The notes under the pieces are model-generated. The model did not search any database, had not been told where the DNA came from, and worked only from the letters and a program-made list of their open reading frames with translations. This document shows, piece by piece, positions 1 to 6,576 of a DNA stretch of 20,109 nucleotides (positions are counted from its first letter, which is position 1; every line of letters begins with the position of its first letter). The stretch comes from Pelargonium cotyledonis (Eukaryota > Streptophyta > Magnoliopsida > Geraniales > Geraniaceae). The translations under genes and the position numbers were made by a program. The stretch is from NCBI GenBank assembly GCA_036897625.1, contig JAYMTA010001421.1:1-20109 (forward strand), read 5' to 3'.

Positions 1-300
1 ACACATGTCCAGATTCAATGTATTTGACTCCTAAATTCTCTCCACCAATCAGAGTCAAGGAGCTATCACTATAAATACCCCTTAGGGGTTGAGGTACAAT
101 TCATACTCTCACACATATTCACACACTTGTGAATTATTCTCTGCTAAGCGGGATTCACTTACTCTCACACCGGAGGTGAATTCCCGTGCAACGCACGGAT
201 TTTTCACTTAACGTGTGTTCTTCCTTTTGTAGGGTTTTTTGAGTGAATCGCGTGCTTAGATTCAAGAAAGCCGTTGAAAAACGACAACAAATGCGTTTCT
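1..300. repeat. Possible LTR-like or other TE-derived edge
   Basis: The stretch has a TATA-box-like TATAAATACCCC near 72-83, followed by CT- and CA-rich leader-like sequence and a perfect 6-bp hairpin (CCGTGC at 184-189, GCACGG at 193-198, loop AAC). A promoter-like box followed by a short non-coding leader fits an LTR. The short palindrome resembles motifs that recur in plant transposable elements. The left side is cut by the window and no primer-binding site, gag or pol frame is visible, so the class is not established. It could equally be the promoter and leader of an unknown transcript. Confidence 0.25.
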
Positions 301-326
301 ACACCGACGAGGTCAAAGCATGGCAT

Positions 327-384
327 CATATATATGTATATATATACACATATATATACATATATATAAATACATATATAGTAT
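327..384. repeat. TA/TATACA microsatellite
   Basis: This is a run of alternating TATA, TATACA and TATATG units with short interruptions, typical of an AT-rich plant microsatellite. A T-rich stretch follows directly (about 388-405). Confidence 0.8.
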
Positions 385-405
385 ATGGTTTTTTTATTTT
401 TTTTT

Positions 406-938
406 CGTCAGATATTAGTTAATGATTCGGCAGAGTCATAAATTAATTATAACGAAAGCTTCAACATTATTACAGAAAAATCGCTTACGATCTTGATTTT
501 GCGAGCAATCTCCATTCGGTCAAAGCAAGCAAGATGAGGTTCAATAGACGATTATGTGTTTTCAGGCAATCGATTTTGATGTCTTAGTTTAGTGAATAAA
601 ATAGTTAGCATGGTTGAACCATATGTTTTGGAAGAAATTGAAACCTTATGTTCTTTAATATGAGTGACATTGGTGCATTTGCATTACCTATATATACTTT
701 ATGTGTAGGAGCAAGTGTTGGAAGAGTATGATTATTTGGAAGAAAAAAAGTTTGTATTTGTCTTCATCATCTCGTTGTACAACAATACGCTAACAACATT
801 ATTCATTAAGATGGTGAGAAAATGAAGAAGATCATGACATATTCATCTTGTTTGAATCCATTAGTAGTTGTTTTTGAAAACACATAAAATATGATAAGAG
901 ATATTTGTTGAGAACTGAGAAAGATAAATCACAGTTAT
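406..938. other. Intergenic DNA without recognisable genes
   Basis: The sequence is AT-rich. I see no conserved coding frame, RNA gene or clear repeat here. Confidence 0.6.
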
Positions 939-1004
939 GTGTCAACATCTTATAATTTATGTGTCACTGTTTCAATGAGATTGTTGAAAAGTATGATAAC
1001 AACA

Positions 1005-1231
1005 CTCCTATTGACGTGTGACACTGTGTTCACTTATTGGTTGAGAGTTTACCTTGTACAGTTAGTTACTTCTCAAACACCACTTCTACTGACATGTGCC
1101 ACTGTGTTCACTTATTGGTTGAGAGTTCAGTTTCTACAGTTAGTTACTTCTCAAACACCATATGTGACAGTGTGTGCACTTGTTATTTATACATCTCAAA
1201 ATCTAGTTTGTACAGTTAGTTACTCATCAAA
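1005..1231 (+). repeat. Minisatellite, about 78-bp unit, three copies
   Basis: Two near-identical units (about 1005-1082 and 1083-1160) each contain CACTGTGTTCACTTATTGG and CAGTTAGTTACTTCTCAAAC. A third, shorter and more diverged unit follows (about 1161-1231, offset about 68 bp). The open frames across this region come from the repeat: they resemble no family and encode repeated short peptides. Confidence 0.75.
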
Positions 1232-1793
1232 CTTCCACATTATTGTTAAACTCTGGCCTTACAATCTCTCTCTCTCATACAGTTTATCAAAATTGTAATA
1301 TGCAAGGTCTAGCATAATTATTCTAATAATATAATTTGACTCTAAATACCAAACTATGGAAACTTGTTTGAGAATTGGGCCTGTTGTCAATGGGCTTTTC
1401 TGGAGACACCCAAAAAAACAGTAGCTATAGGATTTGTGAGCAATCTGAGAATGTGGAGAGATTGATGGAAAAAAGTTAAATTAGCTTTGAATATTCAACC
1501 TGCTGACCAAATCATCCCTATACAAACTTTTTGGCCTAAACCATATTCTTGGCCAAACCTGCAAATTTGCGGTTAGACGCCTTTAAACTGTTTTACTTCA
1601 TTCAAATTAATCATCATTTAAAATAAATAGGGCCACAAGATCGGAAAATTGAAATGGTAAGACATTACTCTATGATATGATTCTTTGAATTATTTATATA
1701 ATAGGTATATAAGAATCAATATCTACCATTTAAAATTTTCATCAAAAGCATGATGTGTTTATTTATAGATAGTATATGTGAAACGAAATCATA
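1232..1793. other. Intergenic DNA without recognisable genes
   Basis: The sequence is AT-rich. I see no conserved protein, RNA gene or clear repeat between the minisatellite and the Stowaway-type element. Confidence 0.6.
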
Positions 1794-1795
1794 TA

Positions 1796-2047
1796 CTCAT
1801 TCCGTTCCAAAATGAGTGTCTTATTTCTATTTTTTACAAAAATTAAAAATAACAAGATAAGTTAGTGTGTTTTCAATATTACCCTCACTTTCCTACCTAC
1901 ACCCCATGTGCAAATATGCCCATGTGCATAAGTGATAAGGGTAATATGGGAAAAATAATAATATAATAGCTTAAAAATAGAAATATGACACTCATTTTAG
2001 AACAAAAAAATTAGACAAACAAGACATTCATTTTGGGACGGGGGGAG
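1796..2047. mobile_element. Stowaway-type MITE (Tc1/mariner), about 252 bp
   Basis: The left end (CTCATTCCGTTCCAAAATGA...) and the reverse complement of the right end (CTCCCCCCGTCCCAAAATGA...) match over about 25 bp with a few mismatches. They resemble the plant Stowaway consensus that begins CTCCCTCCGTCCCA. A TA dinucleotide flanks both sides (1794-1795 and 2048-2049), the target duplication expected for this superfamily. The interior is AT-rich and non-coding, so the element is non-autonomous. Confidence 0.85.
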
Positions 2048-2114
2048 TATAAATTAGCATTAATACGCATCGATCCTCATCTTAAATTTGATAGCTTCAA
2101 ATCAATTAGTGGAA

Positions 2115-2282
2115 ACAAATATTTGATTCGTGATTAAGACGGATCTACCTATAACCGGAAGGTACCACAAATATACATCAAATTCCATATAATCACAACA
2201 AATATTTGATTTGTGATAAAGACGGATCTACTAATATAACCGTAAGGTACCACATATATACATGAAATTCCATATAATCACA
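2115..2282 (+). repeat. Tandem duplication, 83-bp unit, in the PMEI-like promoter
   Basis: Copy 1 (2115-2197) and copy 2 (2198-2282) are head-to-tail and differ by about five substitutions and a short indel. Both contain AAATATTTGATT, GACGGATCTAC, AAGGTACCACA and AAATTCCATATAATCACA. The block ends about 240 bp before the ATG of the PMEI-like gene, so any transcription-factor site in the unit is present twice. Confidence 0.9.
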
Positions 2283-2480
2283 TATTTTCTATTTCTTTCT
2301 GTTCAAGTTTCGACCACCAAGAAAGAACAAAAGAAAACAGAAAACGTCTGTGGAGCCGTACACTTAACCACAAAACCAACACGTCATAAATACTCAGCTT
2401 CCATTTCGAAATCACCTCCGTAATTTATTCCAATACGTTGAGAATTCTATTTCTAGTCAGTATTGTCAACTGATGAACTA

Positions 2481-2490
2481 ATATATATAA
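2481..2490 (+). promoter_or_regulatory. Probable TATA box of the PMEI-like gene
   Basis: ATATATATAA lies 35-45 bp before the ATG at 2525, which would leave a very short leader. A second candidate, CATAAATACTC near 2386-2396, would give a leader of about 100 nt. The sequence alone does not decide between them. Confidence 0.4.
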
Positions 2491-2524
2491 CAAATTACTT
2501 GCAAATCAAGTTCTCAATTATCAA

Positions 2525-3076
2525 ATGGCATCTCTAACAATTCTACAAAGCTTTGTGTTACTGTCTTCTTCTGTCTTAGTCATACTTTCATGCCCGTCTT
2601 GCGCGGTCACTGACACAGTGGTGGCCGCCATCTGCGGCCAGACACAGAACCAAGAAATCTGCGAGAAGATCTTGCAGAGCGACCGGCGAACTGTCTCAGC
2701 TGATCTCCCTCAGCTCTCTCTCATATCACTCAACCTGACAATGAAGCAAGCCAGTGGCAATTTAGATATTTTCAGTCAATATGTTGATAACACGACAGAT
2801 CCAGTAACGAAAGATGAGTACAGAAAGTGTGTGGAGACGTACCAGCAGATGGAGGGCATAATCGACAAGGCTATAGAGTTGTCCCACAAGAAGCAGTACG
2901 AGAAGATTACTGAATTGGGTCAACTGATGACGCTGACGTACAATTGTGCAAATGGAGTGCCTCCGGAATTGCCAACTATGGCTATCAACGAAGATATGCT
3001 GTTAACGAGTGAAACTGCAAGTAGTGTCAACTCGTTTGTTATACGCTCGCTCCTACTAACAGATTTTTCTACTTAG
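2525..3076 (+). CDS. Plant invertase/pectin methylesterase inhibitor (PMEI) domain protein
   Basis: The frame encodes 183 residues without an intron. Residues 1-28 form a signal peptide (hydrophobic VLLSSSVLVILS core, small residues near C26-A27), so the product should enter the secretory path to the wall or vacuole. The mature part is helical and has the four cysteines expected to make the two disulfides of this family: C37 and C46 in an N-terminal hairpin (AAICGQTQNQEIC), then C102 and C141. Members inhibit either pectin methylesterase or acid invertase by forming a 1:1 complex; the sequence does not say which. The C-terminal helix region is recognisable, but the usual SAAL-type segment before the fourth cysteine reads LMTLTYNC. 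The length is normal for the family. The ATG is the first in frame and sits 3' of a TATA-like box. The duplicated 83-bp block upstream may affect expression. Confidence 0.87.
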   Translation: MASLTILQSFVLLSSSVLVILSCPSCAVTDTVVAAICGQTQNQEICEKILQSDRRTVSADLPQLSLISLNLTMKQASGNLDIFSQYVDNTTDPVTKDEYRKCVETYQQMEGIIDKAIELSHKKQYEKITELGQLMTLTYNCANGVPPELPTMAINEDMLLTSETASSVNSFVIRSLLLTDFST

Positions 3077-3648
3077 TTCACTGCAATTGTAAATTTGCCT
3101 ACAAATCAATAATGCATGCAGTTTCGATGGTGATGTTTATCGTTTCAAGAATTCACTTTTTCGGACCGTTGAAATGTGTGCGTGTGTGTGTGTGTGTGAG
3201 AGAGAGAGACTGATTTTTGTGCTGTCCGATCCCTTGTTTTTTTTTTGAATCAAAACTTATATGAGCAGCATTAGAGGAAATAGGAGAGATGAAAAAGAAA
3301 CTGAAATTTCAGAAATCATTCATTCCATGTTGTTTCTCTTGCTATCAAACTAACAAGTAGCAACAATTACAAACAACTGCATGCAGATGTGTGTGTATAT
3401 TCTCTTTCATTGACGTAAACAGCCACATCACACAGGTAACATTGCAAATTAAGAAACCAGACATGCCAATTAATTTCTTAATTAATCACAATCCAGATAC
3501 ATCCTCTCAACATCATCGGACTGATGAAATCAAACTCCGCTACTTGAAAACTTATCAATAGATTAGTATCTCCTACATACGTAATGAAGATAATAGATGG
3601 GATATATATATATATCAATGAATTAGTCCCATACAAGTTTCATGCGTA
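3077..3648. other. 3' flank of the PMEI-like gene, with a microsatellite
   Basis: This stretch holds the probable 3' UTR of the PMEI-like gene (an AATAAT-like signal near 3108), a compound GT/GA microsatellite near 3177-3210 and a T-run near 3235-3246. It also contains the 3' flank of the TRAPPC4-like relic on the other strand. I see no other coding potential. Confidence 0.6.
3177..3210. repeat. Compound (GT)n(GA)n microsatellite
   Basis: About ten GT units, the first ones interrupted by GC, run directly into about five GA units. The tract lies about 100 bp downstream of the PMEI-like stop codon. Confidence 0.85.
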
Positions 3649-3850
3649 TCACCGGCCGAACAAGCCAACACGGTCCTTCTGGATTGCCTGTGTTAGGTTG
3701 ATGTCAAAGAGCTCACACCTTGTAGGCATCTCCATTTCATAAAATGGATTCTTCAAGACATAATCTGTGTACAACTCCATATGTAGATGGTTTTCAGGAG
3801 ATCCTCCATATGTAGTGTTCCAGGTGCACAAACCACAAAGAACTTTGTCC
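3649..3850 (-). pseudogene. Relic last exon of TRAPPC4/Trs23-like TRAPP subunit, frameshifted
   Basis: TRAPPC4 is a longin-fold core subunit of the TRAPP tethering complex, which acts in ER-Golgi traffic. After a good splice acceptor (TTACAG at 3851-3856), the - strand encodes [20 protein letters not shown], the family's conserved middle. After KTIY the frame breaks. The family's C-terminus then resumes in another frame as [30 protein letters not shown] and a final GR before TGA. Five extra bases (CATAT on the + strand, 3778-3782) cause the break; read through, the frame stops 9 residues past KTIY. Without them the exon would be 197 bp, the size its conserved ends require. I found no N-terminal exons between here and 6577. 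The relic is therefore truncated and frameshifted, although a sequencing error at the 5-bp site is possible. The intact functional gene is probably elsewhere in the genome. Confidence 0.8.
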
Positions 3851-3904
3851 CTGTAACCGAAACAACATATATAAATGTCTTAGCAATTGAATGTAATGGT
3901 TTAT

Positions 3905-4030
3905 GTGAAGTACGTACATTCAGCAAAAGGAAAACTCTATGCTCTTCAACACAATCCATGGGTACGGATATAATCATATAAATCCATTCAACATAAGCTT
4001 CAAAAGCAAACCAGCCAATACCAATATACT
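3905..4030. repeat. Relic segment, copy 1 of an interrupted duplication
   Basis: This segment lies in what would be the intron upstream of the TRAPPC4-like exon. Positions 3917-3999 align with 4899-4980 at roughly 70% identity: both read ATTCAGCAAAAGG-like, then CTCTATG/CCTATATG, CTTCAACAC/CTTCAGCAC and ATCCATTCAAC/ACCATCCAAC. Positions 3999-4025 (TTCAAAAGCAAACCAGC then ACCAATAC) match 5198-5240. The second copy is split by the SINE-like insertion at 4989-5174. Confidence 0.55.
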
Positions 4031-4617
4031 AGAACGATAAGCCTCTAATGACCAACTGCAACTTACGTTTCAATATACACTAGTCTATTTAATATAGATT
4101 TTGCATGTAAAACATATGAAATTGAGACATAGTTAGGACTTCAATCAATCTTCTAAACCTATTCATGTAGAAAGCCCTTCGTATAGAACACCTCCTGTCA
4201 CAATATACCAATTCATACGCCAATATTAAAAAATTGTCGCTGACTTTCTTTATTATCTGTATCAACATGGCTTCTTCTACCTTCACTTTTGCTGTTATTA
4301 TCTACCATTTCTGGAGTCACCCAAGATATTAGCCATTGAAGAGTGACCCAAGTGCCAGCTCAGTTGACTTTCAAGAGCTTTCAGTAATATAAATGAGATG
4401 ATGAACAAGCAATCCGATAGCAATCAGAAGCCACTGAGATGTGAATCTGTAGGTTCTGAGAGTCAACCTTTATGTTACCGGCTCCAATCAATTGCACAAT
4501 ATTGTTTAGCATTGGCTATACTTGTTTAAAAGCAAGCAACTGGGCATGAACCTTTCGTCAGTTTAGAAATATGCATTGGAGCAGTAATACACGTGTTTAG
4601 TCTCAATCTTATACATA
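4031..4617. other. Intergenic or decayed intron sequence
   Basis: I searched the - strand here for upstream TRAPPC4 exons (a MAxIYSLYIINK-like start, a WHSMHA-like segment, a CFQSL-like junction) and saw none. No other gene is recognisable; the short open frames have no family features. Confidence 0.5.
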
Positions 4618-4836
4618 CCCCTCCATCCCAATATGAGTGTCCGCTTTCTCATTTTCGTAGAAATTAAGAATATGCTAGTTAGCTAGAGTTGGAATTTCCC
4701 CCTTATACCCCTTGTGCTCTTGTTATAACAAACTCAAGGGTTCCTACTCCCTACTAACTTGAGGATATTTTTGGTAATTGATGTGTAACTAACTTCTCTA
4801 AAAAGAAAAAGGATACTAATTCTGGGACGGAGGAAG
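4618..4836. mobile_element. Second Stowaway-type MITE, about 219 bp, decayed
   Basis: The left end CCCCTCCATCCCAATATGAG and the reverse complement of the right end CTTCCTCCGTCCCAGAATTA are the terminal inverted repeats of the same broad class as the element at 1796-2047. A TA precedes the left end (4616-4617). The right flank reads TC, so that copy of the target duplication has mutated. The lower end-to-end similarity suggests an older insertion. Confidence 0.72.
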
Positions 4837-4898
4837 TCTATTTTAAAAACACCATTGCATTTTACTTTCATGGTGTAAGAGGTGTTCATGGTTCATTT

Positions 4899-5240
4899 CA
4901 TTAGCAAAGGGAAACCTATATGTTCTTCAGCACTAACCAAGAGTACATGTACATATTTGTATAAAACCATCCAACTAAATGCCAAAGCGGTCACCCAGGG
5001 TATGCAACAATGGTTCAAGGCACACACTTCTCTACGAGAGGTTGCGGGGATTCTGAAAAAAAAGGAGAGCTACCCTTATTGTGTACCTCAACCCATTTGA
5101 CCATTTTTATCTACAGTTTGGGGTCTTGTGCCAAACCCCCCTCCATCGTGGAGGATTTTTTTAATTAAAAAAAGATGCCAAAGCCAAAGGTGCATATTCA
5201 AAAGCAAACCAGCAAACCCAAAACCAATACCAGTCCTTAA
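4899..5240. repeat. Relic segment, copy 2, split by a SINE-like insertion
   Basis: Positions 4899-4980 match 3917-3999, and 5198-5240 match 3999-4025 (TTCAAAAGCAAACCAGC in both). Removing the 4989-5174 insertion with one copy of its target duplication restores near-collinearity with copy 1. The duplication therefore came before the insertion. Confidence 0.5.
4989..5174 (+). mobile_element. SINE-like insertion with 10-bp target-site duplication
   Basis: The insert is about 186 bp and is flanked by identical ATGCCAAAGC copies (4979-4988 and 5175-5184). Near its 5' end TGGTTCAAGGC (5012-5022) fits a polymerase III A box of the TRGYNNARNGG type. About 30 bp later GAGGTTGCGGGGATTCTG (about 5038-5055) could be a decayed B-box region. 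The 3' end is T/A-rich and finishes AATTAAAAAAAG. A short non-coding body, tRNA-like head, A-rich tail and target duplication together fit a tRNA-derived SINE. A perfect 6-bp stem (CCTCCA/TGGAGG, 5140-5154) lies near the 3' end. Confidence 0.6.
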
Positions 5241-5330
5241 TCACCTTCTGGATAACACGCTTAATATACATAGACCGGCATTTTATGGATTGATTTATGA
5301 TCAATATCATATCCGGCAAGAGTAATCCAT

Positions 5331-5760
5331 GAGTGCAATAAGAAGGCACTTTAGAACTTTCAAATTAAATGGTCTTAATTCTCTGCGCCAAAACTATTCC
5401 AAGAGCATGCTCCAGCTGCAACACATTTTCAAAGCCTCACTTCCGAATAATCATGCTCCGCAAGTCACATCCTGAACATCATTTCCACAAAGCATTTTTC
5501 GAAGCATCATTTTCATCACTTTTGGAGCCTAGCCTCAAGACTCACATCTCACAAGATCGATCCCCGCGCGAGTGCAATAGGAAGGTACTTTCGGACGACC
5601 ACCTAGCTCTACACCAAATTAAGATATTCCTAGAGCATGCTCGCGCAAGGAAATCACGACAAGGCATTTACAAAGCCTCAGCTCACTTCCGAATCATGCT
5701 GCTCCCGCAAGTCATTTCCGGAGCATAATTTCCATAAGGCATTTCAGAGCATAATATAAT
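5331..5760 (+). repeat. Degenerate tandem duplication, about 239-bp period
   Basis: GAGTGCAATA at 5331 and 5570 begins two related blocks. Each continues with AAGG(C/T)ACTTT, then AGAGCATGCTC (5402 and 5632), AAAGCCTCA (5431 and 5672), CTTCCGAAT, ATGCT..CCGCAAGTCA and CAT..TTTCC(A/G). The offset drifts from 230 to 241 bp because of indels. An open frame crosses both copies but has no recognisable domain. I suspect a decayed transposable element, class unknown. Confidence 0.6.
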
Positions 5761-6345
5761 GTCCATCACTAGCTTACAGAGTATCGCCCATTCAAGGCGT
5801 TTGTCTTGAGGCGCTTTCTTCCGGGGCATCCTCTCACATGGTAGGCATATAAATTTTCACACGCATGCATGCATGCTCTCTGCGATATACTTAGCATGCT
5901 AAATTTACACATGATCAATCCCTTATATATCTTCGTTACTTATGCGCGCACACCTATGAGTATGAGCAAACAAAGCACATCAACTCGTCAACAAATGCAA
6001 ACTCGCGATGAAGAGTGGGTCCTCAAGCCTTTCTCACGTATTCCGAGAGATTCAACGAACTCGCTTGATTTTTTCACTCTGTTCGATCGCACGATGTTGA
6101 AGAATAAAAACACAAAGTCCGCCCAAAATCAGCCTATTGTCGCTCCTTTTCGTGAGCCTAAGTAGACTAAAAGTTCGGCTCAGGCTCGACTGTTATAATT
6201 GAACTCCATTTAATAACAACACATTCTTCTGCGGCCACTTGAAGAACAACAAGGCTCCAATGGTAGTTAGTTGGTAGTTTATGTCATATTAAACTGTACT
6301 TGCGGTGCAAAATACTCCCTCAACCTACCATCCACTAGTAACCCG
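5761..6345. other. Intergenic DNA with an orphan open frame
   Basis: An open frame at 5869-6165 (+) gives 98 residues, including a Ser/Thr/Gln-rich stretch, but no domain or family I recognise. The GC content of 5950-6170 is a little above its surroundings. The sequence could be a transposon remnant or chance. The rest is upstream flank of the ABCI20-like gene. Confidence 0.4.
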
Positions 6346-6346
6346 C

Positions 6347-6376
6347 CACGTCACAAAACCACAACCATGTGACGTG
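6347..6376. promoter_or_regulatory. Inverted pair of ACGT (bZIP-type) boxes in the ABCI20-like promoter
   Basis: CACGTCAC (6347-6354) and its exact reverse complement GTGACGTG (6369-6376) are separated by 14 bp, about 200 bp before the ATG. ACGT-core boxes of this kind bind bZIP factors such as HY5, GBF and ABF proteins. I recall that Arabidopsis ABCI20 and ABCI21 are reported as light-induced through HY5, which would suit this site, but binding here is inferred. Confidence 0.55.
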
Positions 6377-6576
6377 TAGACCACTCATTGGTAATTAGAT
6401 CTCAGTATTACCGTGCATGCTTCCGCATCTGATCTGTGTTCTTTGACGATCGAGTGACCGAGACACGGCCACGCTTCTCAAGCGTCGGTTTGTGTCGCCG
6501 TCGGCTCACCAAACTTGTTTATTTCTTCTTCTATAAGTCTCTGTCAGCGATCTCTCTGCTCCTCCACATCAAGACA

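Noticed and set aside
939..1298. 119-residue open frame on the + strand
   Set aside because: It is generated by the 78-bp minisatellite and encodes a repeated peptide with no known family features.
3787..3981. 64-residue open frame on the + strand
   Set aside because: It is antisense to the TRAPPC4-like exon; the protein similarity is on the - strand.
5140..5164. Hairpin followed by a T-run, resembling a bacterial terminator
   Set aside because: The context is a plant nuclear genome, and the stem lies within a SINE-like insertion.
5369..5728. 119-residue open frame on the + strand
   Set aside because: It runs across the degenerate 239-bp duplication and resembles no protein family.
5869..6165. 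98-residue open frame as a gene
   Set aside because: No domain, signal or homologue is recognisable and there is no promoter evidence; kept only as an orphan frame in an intergenic entry.
6436..6576. N-terminal extension of the ABCI20-like protein
   Set aside because: The frame is open, but position 6436 is GTG, not ATG. The first in-frame ATG is at 6577, in good context and at the start of the conserved domain.
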